Below the pieces are notes generated by a model. That model worked only from the letters and a program-made list of their open reading frames with translations, had not been told where the DNA came from and made no database searches. 64,000 bases of DNA from Linanthus parryae. Its lineage: Eukaryota > Streptophyta > Magnoliopsida > Ericales > Polemoniaceae. Shown here piece by piece: positions 11,149-22,694 of this stretch. The stretch is from positions 55,961,665-56,025,664 of the forward strand of contig JALGPY010000010.1 in the NCBI GenBank assembly GCA_023055425.1, in the 5' to 3' direction. The position numbers and the translations under genes are program-made. Every line of letters begins with the position of its first letter. Within the stretch, counting starts at the first letter, position 1.

Positions 11149-12533
11149 TGTAGGATTTTGATCATGGATACGCAGCCAAAAATATAATTTATCAATTCAA
11201 TACCCTCCAAAGATCACAGGACAAGAACCATAACGATGGTAAAGGAAGAATCATGTTACACACCTTAGGGTTTCTCCTGTGATGACTTGTAACGCGAATT
11301 GTGTAACGTCTCTACGGTTGGTCCACGCCTAGATTTGAGATCTATATCTTCCTTCTCCTTTTTTCTAGCTAGGAACTAAGGAAGAGGAAGAAGAAATCAC
11401 ACAACACGAGGCAACAAGGAGGGGGCGGCCTCCTTTGTTGGCCGACGGGGTAGGGGCGGCGGCAAGGGGGTCGGTCGGCCCTCTTGCTTGCTTGCTCTTC
11501 CTGCTTTTGTTCTCTCCCACTCAAGTTATGAACAATAGGCTCATGAGTGTAAGAAGGAAGGAAGGAGCATCGTTTATATAGTCCAACAAATCCTTCTTAA
11601 CTACCTAAAGGACCTATTGTAATCGTACTAGAATTCGGTTTAGTCCCTTCCTTGCAAATTAGTCCTAATAAGTTTGTAAGGTGTTGCAAAGTGATCCTTC
11701 TAATTAATAAATCATATTAATTAATTCAAAAATCTAGTTCAACTCTATCTAGCGTGTAACCCCATAGAAATTTGCTAATATGGAGCGGTTTCTAGCAAAA
11801 CATCCATTCTAGCCAACTAATAGAATAGTCATCCGACAAACCTTGTACAAGTAATTGTCACATCCCTTTGTCTCTATATCCGGATTGGACACGATACATA
11901 CAAGTCACACTCGTATATCAAATTTATACTTTCTCGATCCTGGGAATAGCCTTATTCGTGCAAATAACATCAATATCCCATATTAATTTATTTGAGTCTG
12001 GCCAGACATTCTATAAGAACTATCCCTCGAGTGGCCTTGGATATTTGCTCCCGTTATGTGGGAGGGACAAATTCTATCTACGTCCACTACGATCTCTAAG
12101 CTTGCTTCTTATTGTATCTGGTACACGCCTTTATAGCTACCCAGTTACGGTGTAGCGTTTGGCGCTACCAAAATCACAATAATCCACAACTAGAATATCT
12201 AGTGACTTCAAGTCCAAGGATGAAAATACCATTGCACCACGAGAAGCACTTGTGACTAGCCTTCTCAGAGATGGGTCAATCCAGTTCGCCATTACCCCTA
12301 ATGCACACCCATGTGTTGGATCATGTTATCTCCATATCAATCCCGCCCCATACTAGTCTATAGATGATTGTCCTTTTAATCATTATACTGGACAAGGGAT
12401 ATTTAAGATAAGCAACACAATTTTAAATCTAAGGAATTCATTATAATAAATATCCAATAAATAATACAATGAATGTTATAGCCAAAATAAATTCATAGTA
12501 AACTAGATTACCTCTAGGGCATCTATTCCAACA
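11149..12533 (-). repeat. Copia A 5' LTR, 1385 bp
   Basis: Starts TGTAGGATTTTGATC (plus strand) next to the primer site and ends TCTATTCCAACA. It is the complete copy used to delimit the broken 3' LTR. Confidence 0.9.
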
Positions 12534-14850
12534 TATTCATACTAGTTGGCAAGGCAACCGATGGAAGACATGTAGAGATGATCTATAATTCTTATAATTA
12601 TTAATATTGCTATTACTACTATAAAAATAATTATTTCTTTGGTGGTTGATGTATTCATGTAGTATTTTTGAAAAAAAAATATTTGATTTAAAAGGTGGAT
12701 ATATGTATGTTCATATGTGTTTAATTATTATTACTATGTTAATATGTATTATATATAGAGACATTCATTTTTTGTTACGGAGGTATGTGTTTAAATATAT
12801 TCTAAGTCATGGGGATTGTAGTGTGTTTTGTAGAAATTCCATAGCTTGTGGTATGAAATTAAAAGCACGATAGAAATAAGAAAAAAAATAGGAACACGGG
12901 AGCGTTCGTAGAGACCCTCCCACCTCCATTGTTGCTTCTTCGTTCTTCTTCCGATGCATCTGCCACAAGGAGTTTTCGACGATCTCTTTTAGCTATTGTG
13001 AGTCTTCTTCTCCCTTATTCAATATGCTCTTTAGATCGTACTTCTCCATATTTTGTCAGTCAAATTTTCAGTTTATCAGTCAATTTTTCAATCTATCAGT
13101 CAAATAAAAGTATAGAATTGATAACCTAAAACTTATTATCCTGCAATCTTGTAGAAGGGAGTATTGGTCTACGCGTCAAGAGCTTTGAAACGGTACAAAG
13201 CTCCCCATCTCTCGGTGAAGTCAAAAAAATTATGTGTTGCACGCTATGTGGGGAAATTTACTAAGTTGGACATTGAGATTTGTGTATTTGTGATATGCTT
13301 ACATTATGTTTTCATGTAATTTTTTGATGTGATGAAGTGTATGTCATTTGATTGATAAGGGTTATCGTGTTCGTGCTATGTGAATTTGGTTGTATATGAA
13401 TGCGTAAAATTTGCCGAAGTGATGAGTTTGTTATATGTTGATGTAATTGGGAATTGGTGGGCTTTTTTTATTAGAGTTTATGCATTGGAGGGTTTGAGAA
13501 CCCTTTTGAGACATGGGGAGTGTGTCATTGGGTGAGTCTACCCATTGAGAAAGGTCGGCTTGGTGCCCATCAGTGAAAGACCGTAAACCCGCGCGGGAGG
13601 TGGCTGATTGTCCTTCAGGTTAGTAACCCGTAAAGTTGTGTCATGTGTTTGGGTTGCATGCTCCCTCGGTTTGATACCGTAAACGGCCCTGTGTTTGGGT
13701 TGCCTGGTCCCTCGATATCAGTCAGTAAACGGCCGTGTGTTTGGTACACATCCCCTAGTTGTTCATGGTAGGGTATTTGGTCGAGCATTTGTTACCATTA
13801 TTTGTTTGACTTATGTTTTTGCCATCGATTACATATGTCATGTATGTCGCTCTCATACTTATGGTAATGTATGTTGCACTTTATTTTTCCTACTGGGTTG
13901 TGGTTGCTGACCCTACTATTTTTCAGGTGAGAATGAAAAACATTGAAGACATGGAAGATTTTATTTGATTCTTGCATTAGAGTTTATTGTTAGACGGTTT
14001 TTGGAGCTAGCCCATCTTGTTATGTGACATTAGTTGTTTTGTCAATAAGGTGAAGTGTGTAGATGCCAATGCACTGTTTTTTTTAAAGGTCGTTGGCCTA
14101 GTTGTGGGATTTGATGTCTTTTTATGATGGTTCATGTCAAAATTCTCAATTTTTTTATAGTAAGACAATTTTGTTATCTTCTTTTTGGCATACTTCTCAT
14201 GTAGTTTGAAGAAAATTGTAATTGTTTTTCCTAAACTGGACAGATTATACATGCTGGTACGCTTTTGCGCTTTACAGGAGATTCGTCAAACGGATCGAAG
14301 TGATCGAAAAAGATTCGTAAACCAGACACATATTAGTTCTTCACATATTAATTTAGTGGATAATTAACAGTTAGATTGTCCATAAACATTTTTTTACGTT
14401 AGTCATTCAGTTCTGGAAATTTCGCTCCAGCAGTCATCTCACCAAAAACATTTGTAATTGAATATCGATACTCCGAACTAATATATATATATATATATAT
14501 TGGTATATAAGACATGTTTAGAAACCTCTCTGAAAAAATTCATGTTCTTTTGGCTTAATTTTTTATGAGTAATTGAATTTTGAAAGTTCGGGTTTCAGCT
14601 TTGAATTTTCTACTGACCAGTCGTACGATTGGGCTTGTATCTCACGAACCCCTACACGCTTTCCAAAAAAATTTCAGTGAAAATAATAAGACATATATAG
14701 GATGCCTCCGACCAAGTTTCAAAATTTTTCACCTAGCCCTTTAAGAGATATCAAATTTCTAAGACGAATTGTGGAAATTGTCCTATTCAGTGTATTGTTT
14801 TTGAATTTGGTTACGTTCTCAGGTCTTGGGGATCCGGGCCGTGACAACTT
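12534..14850 (+). repeat. Gypsy LTR remnant ending in PBS-like sequence
   Basis: 12534-12900 is AT-rich with nothing recognisable. From about 12900 the sequence has features of a plus-strand gypsy LTR: a spaced tandem motif (13640-13760), the box GCTGACCCTACTATTTTTCAGG (about 13905-13926), and an end reading GGATCCGGGCCGTGACAA followed by TTTGTATCAGAGC, a degenerate tRNA-Met primer site. An (AT)10 run sits at 14481-14500. The left LTR end was not found. Confidence 0.5.
13640..13760 (+). repeat. Degenerate tandem repeat, unit about 46 bp
   Basis: GTGTTTGGGTTGC...CCCTCG...GTAAACGGCC is repeated two and a half times inside the gypsy LTR remnant. Confidence 0.6.
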
Positions 14851-14869
14851 TGTATCAGAGCACTTGACT

Positions 14870-15320
14870 TCTATATCTAGATTTGAGTCAGCACAGTGGA
14901 TTGCCGCGATGGGAGAAGAGACGGAGTCTTTTAGCAAGAACTCGACTTGGGGGCTTGTTAAATTCCCAGCGGGAAGAAAGATAGTCAGTTGCAAGTGGGT
15001 TTACAAAAGAAATAACGGAACTACATATGCAGAGGGCGGCAAGAATAAAGCAAGGTTAGTTTCAAGAGGGTTTAGTCAGAAATAATTGGTTGACTAAAGA
15101 AATATTAGAACCCCTACATGCTTTTGAAAACAAATATTATCTACTAAAGAAATCCTTATACGGATTAAAGCAGGCTCCAGAACAATGGCATGAAAAGTTT
15201 GACATAATTATGATGACAAAGAGTGTTAGAACAAACGAATGTAATAAACACATTCTTCTTTGCAAATCCAAGGACCGTACCGTAGTAAGCGAAGGATTGA
15301 ATCCAAATAGTGTCTATCTA
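14870..15320 (+). pseudogene. Copia reverse-transcriptase fragment
   Basis: Two frames give RVT_2-type pieces. Residues encoded at 14890-15085 include SCKWVYKRNNGT and KARLVSRGFSQK. After a stop and a deletion of the catalytic core, 15120-15210 encodes KKSLYGLKQAPEQWHEKFD. No YVDD block survives. The piece starts about 20 bp after a gypsy-type primer site, so it is a chimera of two element types, either by deletion or by nested insertion. Confidence 0.75.
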
Positions 15321-16050
15321 ATTATTTGGTGTACAATATCTTCACGGGGAATGTCAAAATATTTGAATTGAAAAGTACCTTTAACATTTTGAGTATCTGA
15401 CATGGCAGATGTGAAAATCAAACGAAGATCAAGTCTCCTCCCTAGAAGCTGCTTCAGTAGGCCAAAAACAACTTTGCCTCTGGTGAACTAGCAGTTGAGA
15501 AGTTTCACATCGAACATTCAAGAAGAACAAAAAGAATTAATAAGTGTTCTGGGCTACTCCCCTCATAGCCAATTGGTTTTGAAGTGGAACCCCATGTATT
15601 CTTACACTAGCTACATCAAATATCACAGCGGATTGTTACGACTACGTACAGTACGACTACGTACAGTCCTCAAAATGCATAAAATATCAAGTTACAAACA
15701 GTGATCTTGTGGCAAAGTCAGACTACCTCAAAATTATCAAACATCGCAACAGAATCTACATCAAATATCTGATTTGTCATAAGAATGAAGATTAAGTTTG
15801 CAAATTTCGAGAAATTTCATTAAGATAAATAGGACAATCAGATAAATAGAACATAACAAACCCAGGCTACCTAAATATTATCGTTGTAGATTCATCAAAC
15901 TCTCGGTCTCATATGTCAAGTGAAAGAACAATAAAATAACAACTGAACTTATGAAATGAAAATTTGAACAAAAGGAAAAAATATAAAAGTGATAACAAGA
16001 AAATTAAACAAGTTGTATCTGCATCCTCTCAGCTGTACAGTCTTCCTTTT
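15321..16050. other. Unassigned AT-rich stretch
   Basis: No supportable gene. It contains a small 15-bp direct repeat (GACTACGTACAGTAC) at 15648-15676. It may contain the degraded 3' end of the neighbouring F-box pseudogene. Confidence 0.4.
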
Positions 16051-16183
16051 TTAGGGAAAATTACCTAGATTTAAGTTCTTGAGATGCACACAGGCTTGGA
16101 TATTGAACTTGCAGTGTCGGCTGTTGCTGTGGCAAATAAATATCAGAGACTCAAGATATTTGACCCTAATCTCAATGCTCAGC

Positions 16184-16461
16184 TGATACGCTTAGCGTAT
16201 CGGGTGGTAGCAATTCGAGATGCTATGGTCTCCGAGAGAGATAAAAGAGAGGGATAGACTAGGGTTTAGAGAAATATTCTTCTTATTGATTGACTAATAA
16301 AGAGGGAATACAACGCTTAAATAGAAAATACTGACAAACCCTAGCTTAACCTAGACTCCTACGGGCTTACCCTACGGGCCAAGCCTTATTAATAATCAAA
16401 TAACAATTGACTAAATAAAGTATTAAATAATTGATAATAAACTGATACGATATCCGTATCA
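16184..16461 (-). repeat. Copy 1, 3' LTR (278 bp)
   Basis: TG...CA ends, same length as 21238-21515 and nearly the same sequence, including the terminal palindromic GATACGCTTAGCGTATC (16186-16202). Confidence 0.9.
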
Positions 16462-16601
16462 ACTCCCCCACGCTTTAAAACCGCCTTGCCCTCAAGGTGT
16501 ATGTTGAAAAATCCTTCATATTCTTGCCCAGGTCGAATTGACGTCGAACAGTCTTCAAAACACCACTTCATAGTCTCAACTTGCCACTAATCTTGCCCGG
16601 A

Positions 16602-17020
16602 TCAAATTGGCGTCGAACAAGATTGAGAACATATATTTTGAGACCAAATCCGAAAAAAATGGGTGTCGTAATGGAATTCGGGAGGTCGAAAAACCTTGGA
16701 TAAGACCCCGTGGCTCACAAAATTGGAGTCTCGGCTCAAAAATGAGCAAAAATTAGGTGAATGGAACATGTGGAGCTGACTTGAAGCCAACGGCTCATAG
16801 TTAGCCGAAAGGAAACCGAGCCGTGTAGGATAGGACGGCTCAAGCCGAGCCGTATGCGAGCTGACGGCTGGATCGAGCCACATCGAAGCCAATTGCCCTA
16901 AGTTGGCTAAATCGAGCCAAGGTCGTTCTTTTCTTGATTTTAGTCGCGAAGGCGGATTGGGCAATGGGGCTGGTTCGCCGGCGGACTGGAGTTCACCGGT
17001 CGGAAGGGGCTCGCCTGAGG
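16602..17020 (-). pseudogene. Copy 1 ORF, C-terminal part
   Basis: Frame encoding a Pro/Leu-rich segment (GEPAPLPNPPSRLKSRKERP) and an aromatic-rich tail. It continues from the ORF at 20442-21203 across the 3.4 kb solo LTR, which inserted inside this ORF. No known domain. Confidence 0.5.
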
Positions 17021-17025
17021 TCGCA

Positions 17026-20000
17026 TGAAACAACCCGGGATCTCGGTTCAGGGTTAAAGTGACAATCGATAACCAAAAGTAGAACTATATTTACGAATAT
17101 TACAATTTATTAAATACAAAAAAATTTGAGATGATAAGTTTACTAAAGAAATGTGTGAAATAAGCTATGTGATATACTAAGTGATCTAAACGTCTTCGTC
17201 TCGATCCACGTTCCCATAACCCCACCTTGATTGATGACATGCGGTTTTAAAATGGCAAAAGCCGACGCAGTTTTGAAGAATATGATCAGTAAAAAATGAG
17301 TAAATACATACTACGACATGTAAAGCAACAAGTGGCACGGAAGCATGAGTTGAACCAAATCAGAAGATTTAAACAGTAAAACTATCATGTTGGAGAATTT
17401 GGAACAACAGGAAGTAACCGAGTAACAAAAACCTCTCAATTTAATAACATTGAGAAACCACGAGTAGTTGGTAACATATCCAGAGTAAACAAGTCAATTT
17501 AAGAGAATAACTTAGTTCATGAGTAGCAAAAGCATTTCAAATCATTTCAATTGATTAGGGAAATCCAGAGCCAAAAACAACATTAATAAAGCAGACAATT
17601 TTAATTTTGACTTCAATCAACAGTTTAATTTAGCTGAGGCATGTCCAGAGCCACCAGCAGGATCGATGTAGACAGAGGGATCACGAAATAATCACTAAGG
17701 GTTCCTTCTAGAGTCTAACAAACCCTATTTCACCCGAGCGTTAAAGGATCCCATTCGTCAACCCCGCTCCCAACATTAGCTAAAAGGCCTTAAGTGTCGA
17801 CACCCCTATACCGTAGTGACCCTTACAAGTATAAGTGGCACTCTATAGCTCTATAAACCCCTTGGCATCAATATCTTGATACATTTTGGCTCATCGGGGG
17901 CGGATTTGTGAACATTAACGTTCTATCCAATAATAAGAAGCATTGCTTCAATGGTCTTAGCCATAAGAAAATGGAGGATCACTTGACGCCTCCCATTAAT
18001 AACAATACTCTGTACATCGTCCTAAGTCTATTAGAGGTATTTTATTTCTTCTCTTTCACATAAACAGAATCAGAATATCAACAGTTCACAAGTAATTTTC
18101 CGAGAGCTCTCAAAGGAGATGAATAAAATAATTTAACAACATTCGAGTGGAAAACATGCATTCTCATACTATTTCATATAATAAACATTCATTTGAAACA
18201 TCAAACGCACATTTTGATATAAAAAGGCCGTACATGTGTACTTACCACTGAGATGCAGCACAATTAAAAGCAAGAAACTAAGCCTAGCACTCTGACGACA
18301 ACCGCTCTCTCCTACGAGGTCGATGTCTACAATCACACGTATAACGTACTCGTTACAACCAATCACACATGCATAATAACAATGAAAACCTACATGTCAC
18401 ATAGTCCTATATGTCACTAATGAACATATAAAGATGTTTAATTATCAAAATAATTCCAACAAAACACCTAGAAGTTCAAAAATTCAAGTTTTCTAAAAAA
18501 TGTGAAACTACAATTCTGGACAGAATTGTAGCTCTGACTTTGGAGCCATATTTACCATATCATATCATCTCCTAAAATCTTGAAATTAATGTATGATGAA
18601 CCTATATGTGTCTAAGTTCATAAACATCAAGAAAATAATGCATAACTATTATAAAACTCAAGTTACAAAAATAACAAACACTGCTATGCAGAGACAAGTT
18701 TGGAAGAAAGTTTCAACTTTGAAGAACAATTACTACTACTTGAAGAATATGAAAATGCCAATATTCTCCAGAATGAATCCATTATGTGTCTAGTTTAATC
18801 ACAAGAAAGATTTGGTGCCATAAGTTTCTGGACATGAAATTTTTTTAAAAAAAGGGTAAAACTTGTCCAAAAACAGAGTTTCAGAAAACCCTGCAACTTA
18901 GAATGAGCATATCTCCCTAACCAAAAAGGCTATGGAGTTGAATTTTCTTTAAAAATGACCCTCTATGAGTCTAGTTTCAGAATATGAATGATTTAAAAAT
19001 TCTACAGACACAAAATTTAGAGATAATATACATTTTTCACAAACTGGTCAGATTGTAAAAATGTGCAATTTTCACCTAGAGCACTTAAAACATGATCAAA
19101 TCAATTATATGACACATGCAACTTATAGAGACTTGATTTTCACCCAAATTACATAATTTTAGGCATTAATTAAGACTTTTACATGCTCTTGACACAAATT
19201 ATCAAAATTTTCTTGACATGCAAGTGCAACTACCAAGATTTTTACAAAGTGCATATGTGTTTTAGTGTGAGTTTCATGAAATAGTCAAAATTTTGGAGTC
19301 AATCACATGGTCTAACCATGAAAATGAAGAATCAAGCATGGAGATGAAGAAAACTAAGATGAAATTTTATCAATCAAAGCAAAAGATGGACATGCATGAA
19401 TGAATTCAAGACTAGAAGAAAGTTTACCCAAAGATTCAAGAAATGGTGGAGGAAAAGAGTGAAATTGACCTTCAATCCTTGAGAAGAATGATGAAATAAC
19501 TCCCCTCCATGATCATACTATGCTTGGACTAAAAAAGTTCATGTTTTGGAGGCTTGAAAATGAAGATTTGATGGTGTTTTGTGAAGGTCAACACCCAAAA
19601 ACGGGAATGGAGATATTGAGAGAGAGAAGAAAGCATGTATGGGTGTTATTGAAGAGAAAATCATATGAATAATTGAGGGAGAAAGAGATAGGAAGTTGTG
19701 GTGATGAATGGATGAGTGATGGTGAGTTGGTGTAAGTATAAGAGTGTGTACATGTGTAGATTTTAATAAGTGGTGTTATTTTAATAGGAGTAGAAATAAG
19801 AATGAATTATTTTATTGGTGTTGACCAAAGTGATGGAGGGGGTAGTTGGTTGTAATTAGAACAAAAATTAGAGGAGTTGTGGATGGGGCTAAAGAATTGA
19901 TAGCCAAAATTAAGGGGTAAAAGAAATGCAATTAAAAAGTCTCCCAACACCATAGTTGGGGTAGGAATTGGATTACCAAGAGAATGAGGGTTGACATGCA

Positions 20001-20436
20001 AATACAAGAAATTTAAGATAACTACAAAATTTCATATGCAAGAGGGGTATGAATGAGAAGTGCCAAAAATTGAGGGGTGAAAATATAATTTCTAATTAAT
20101 ACCTAACCCATAAAAGTCAATTTTCATAAATTACAAAATTGCCAAATAATTTCAAATAATCCACTTTGTAAATAAATGTCAAAATCTTTTTTTTTAGAAA
20201 ATTACAAGTATCTCCCACGTATACAAAATGAGTTTCCTATCGTATTATCCAAGTTTTCAAAACTACAAAATAAGCCCAAAATAGAAAATATATATCATCA
20301 TAGATGTCAAATGACACACTTATATTTTAAAACTAAGAAGAAGTCAAGGACAATTTTGAAATGTAAATTTCTTAAAATTCTCAAATATTTTTCGAAATTA
20401 CTAAATAACCCCCCAACTGAAATACGGGGTATTACA
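17026..20436 (-). repeat. Solo gypsy LTR, 3411 bp, nested in copy 1
   Basis: Ends TGAAACAACCCGGG and CCCGTATTACA-like (ACGGGGTATTACA); on the minus strand it begins TGTAATACCCCG, as many plant gypsy LTRs do. Perfect TSD TCGCA at 17021-17025 and 20437-20441. No internal domain remains, so LTR-LTR recombination has removed it. The region is AT-rich with no coding frame. Confidence 0.9.
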
Positions 20437-20441
20437 TCGCA

Positions 20442-21203
20442 GGTTGGTTGGCGAATGTCTGGAGCGTCGGAAACACCTCCTCAAGCGGCGGCGTTGGTTG
20501 GGTGGGAGCACCGGCGGCTGGTTCGAGGGGAACCTTCAGGATCGCCGTCGGGATGATGGTTGAGGGGCGTTTCTGGCCGGCCGTGACCAGGAGGAGATCG
20601 CCGGAATCTGTGGCGGTGGAAGCTTGGATGTTGGCGACGGGAATTGCGGCGGTCTTGAGTGCCGACTGAAAATCCGGCGAGTATTGAAGCGGAGGCTGAT
20701 GGGTTTGTTGAGACTGGTTGTCCTCTTCATCTAAGGCAGCGAGCGACAGTTTTTCTGGCGGACTTTGAGCAGATTGCAGCTGCTGGTGCGTCAATGGTGG
20801 TGGTATCTTCGCTGGATGATGCAGATCCGGCGGCGTCTGGGTTTGTTTCTCTTGCTTGGGTTGCTGCTGGGGGTCTGCAATTGGCGGCAGCAGTTGTTCC
20901 CACGGCTGCTGTTCTTCATCTAACGGCGGCAGTTCTGATTATGTCCTGGAGGCGACCAAATTCGTCAATGAAAATCAGTCGGAATTTTTTCCGACTTGCT
21001 TCGAGGTATTCCAGATCTGACTTGGTGATGTACCCACTTGCTTGAAGTTCTTCCAGTTCTCCAATGGTGAGACAGTTAATTGTTTCACCTTGCTGGTAGA
21101 GCACGTCGATTTCATCGAGGAGCACTAGTTGGACCCCTTTGCCACTAAATTGACAATAGGGAACGCGAGGTCCATGGAGTCTGGGGGCGAGCGTCGCGAA
21201 CAA
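20442..21203 (-). pseudogene. Copy 1 ORF, N-terminal part
   Basis: Two overlapping-frame pieces on the minus strand. The first (20916-21203, from a non-ATG codon) carries LDEIDVLYQQGE and KKFRLIFIDEFGRLQDII. The second (20442-20794) is Pro/Gln/Ser-rich. The RLI-x3-EF-x-RLQ-x-I block is shared with the ORF of copy 2 (63040-63080), which identifies the two as the same family. A frameshift lies near 20900. Function unknown. Confidence 0.55.
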
Positions 21204-21237
21204 AAAGTCCGACCGACGCTCTCAATGAAAGCACCAA

Positions 21238-21515
21238 TGATACGCTTAGCGTATTGGGTTGTAGCGATTCAAGATGTTACGGTCTCCGAGAGAGATAAAA
21301 GAGAGGGATAGACTAGAATTGAGAGAAATATTCTTCTTATTGATTGACTAATAAAGAGGGAATACAAAGCTTAAATAGAAAATACTGACAAACTCTAGCT
21401 TAACCTAGACTCCTACAGGCTTACCCTACGGGCCAAGCCTTATTACTATTTAAATAACAATTGACTAAATAAAGTATTACATAATTGATAATAAACTGAT
21501 ACGATATCCGTATCA
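21238..21515 (-). repeat. Copy 1, 5' LTR (278 bp)
   Basis: Starts TGATACGCTTAGCGTAT, ends CCGTATCA; the internal flank reads TTGGTGCTTTCATTGAGAG on the minus strand, the primer-site side. Confidence 0.9.
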
Positions 21516-22570
21516 TCAGCAGTCTTGCACAACCCCGCAAATCAATTGTTCTCAGTTTGGCATGCCTTGAGATCTTCAAGTTTTCCAACAAGGAACAGTC
21601 TATGATCTCCAAAGTGTCAAGCTAGAAAGATCAAACTTTACTCTGTAGTAAACATTACGGATACCCTTATAACGAAAATTCTGCATAACCGGCAGATTGA
21701 TCTTGATTATATTCTTACTGCGGCCCGCCTGAGACACGACGCAGTGTTAATAGACAATGTCCGAATATTAGGGCAGCTTAGAGTCAGTTCCTCTAACCCC
21801 AAAATATCCAACCCTCTCAAAATGAGGGTGGTCATGGGGTTGGGGTTAGGGTTAGGGTTAGGGCACGAAATAACACAAACAATGGCATGTAGAGGCAGAG
21901 GATAGCATGTTGTTGACCAACCATAATTCGAGTAGATTTCTACTGAAACCGCAATCAATATCTAACTCATTGACACCTTTTCATTTAGCGAAGCTAATAG
22001 CCCTGTGGATGCGTCTGTCGGGTTGGGTGGTGCGGTTGGAAACTTGAAGCCTGAACAGCTCTAGTTTAATATTGTTTTCATCCTTTACGTGGTTCAAGTA
22101 CTCGTCTATATGATGATTTACCTGTGTTTCTTGTTTTGAATCATCAGGTTGACGACCGTAGTTGAAAACAACTATTGGGTAACAAGACTTGAGGATTTTC
22201 GAGACCGAACACATTTCTGATCTTGTCTATCAGAGAAAGGAATGACATGATAGCTAGGGATACGTCACATTTATAATAGCTAGGGATATATAAATCGGTT
22301 AACGAAACACATTATCCTTCAACCTAAAAATCCAGGGCGTTAAGTGAGATGTTTGGAAGGAATATTTAAGTCAATGGCCTTCAACTTTTCTTATATTTGT
22401 CATTGGGACTGCTATGTTCCCACCTTACTTGAGGGTCTCATGTGAAATTTTCCCAACATTCACATAGGATTGGTTCCCCCAAATTAGCTTAGCTTTGTTT
22501 TCTCGGCAAGAAAAAAGATAAAAAATATTTCGCTTCGGTTTAGGACAGGATTGCGTACCCTAGAGGCATG

Positions 22571-22581
22571 CTATATATATA
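22571..22581 (+). promoter_or_regulatory. TATA box of the kinase gene
   Basis: CTATATATATA about 114 bp before the ATG at 22695, followed by a pyrimidine-rich leader (22610-22640), as expected for a plant core promoter. Confidence 0.55.
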
Positions 22582-22694
22582 CTCTTAATCAATCAGGCTA
22601 CGTTTGAAACTATTACTTCTCCCCCTTAAACCAAATAGTTTCCTCTCTTGTTTCTGGAGCTGTAATTATCAAGCTCTTTCTGATCGTCACCAGA

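Larger units (their letters stand above)
2527..12533 (-). mobile_element. Ty1/copia element A (decayed, minus strand, nested insertion in 3' LTR)
   Basis: Minus-strand order is 5' LTR (11149-12533), primer site (11135-11147), long leader, gag (9536-8700), protease/integrase/RT/RNase H remnants (about 8690-5863), polypurine tract (5789-5800) and 3' LTR (5788-5634 continued at 3107-2527). The two LTRs align closely wherever both exist. The 3' LTR lacks the part matching 11149-11823, because it stops at 2527 against the PMD block. A gypsy fragment at 3108-5633 splits it. Several stops and a YVGD change in RT make it non-functional. Confidence 0.9.
16184..21515 (-). mobile_element. Small non-autonomous LTR element, copy 1 (carries a nested solo LTR)
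   Basis: LTRs of 278 bp at 16184-16461 and 21238-21515 both start TGATACGCTTAGCGTAT and end GATATCCGTATCA. TSD TCAGC lies at 16179-16183 and 21516-21520. Minus orientation: a primer site TTGGTGCTTTCATTGA follows the right LTR, and the purine tract GTGGGGGAGT precedes the left one. Without the nested 3411-bp solo LTR the element is only about 1.9 kb. It lacks protease, RT, RNase H and integrase. It keeps a relic of a gypsy pol C-terminus (FNIHLEGKAVLKRGGVDTD, about 16440-16510) and one broken Pro/Gln-rich ORF. Confidence 0.9.
16051..22214 (-). pseudogene. F-box/LRR (FBL/FBD-type) pseudogene split by an LTR element
   Basis: Minus-strand pieces at 22214-21516 and 16183-16051 join in the same frame once the 16184-21515 element and one copy of its TSD are ignored. 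Recognisable blocks are SVSKILKSCYPIVVFN, DRRIHRAISFAK then KGVNELDIDCGFS (interrupted by a TGA at 21981), LEELTLSCPNIRTLSI, ISRHAKLRTIDLRGCARLL and ACVHLKNLNLGNFP followed by TAA at 16051. These match the post-F-box linker and leucine-rich repeats of plant F-box/FBD/LRR proteins, which are SCF ubiquitin-ligase substrate receptors. The N-terminal F-box helix itself is missing. At least one early stop and further frame breaks between 21613 and 21706 precede the insertion effect, so it was probably dead before or soon after insertion. Confidence 0.75.

Noticed and set aside
16602..21203. Pro-rich frames that could be taken for a host gene
   Set aside because: They lie between matched 278-bp LTRs and share a motif with copy 2, so they belong to the element.
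21838..21864. Telomere-like (TTAGGG)n run
   Set aside because: Only about four units, inside the F-box pseudogene, and not the usual plant TTTAGGG type; most likely a short chance microsatellite.
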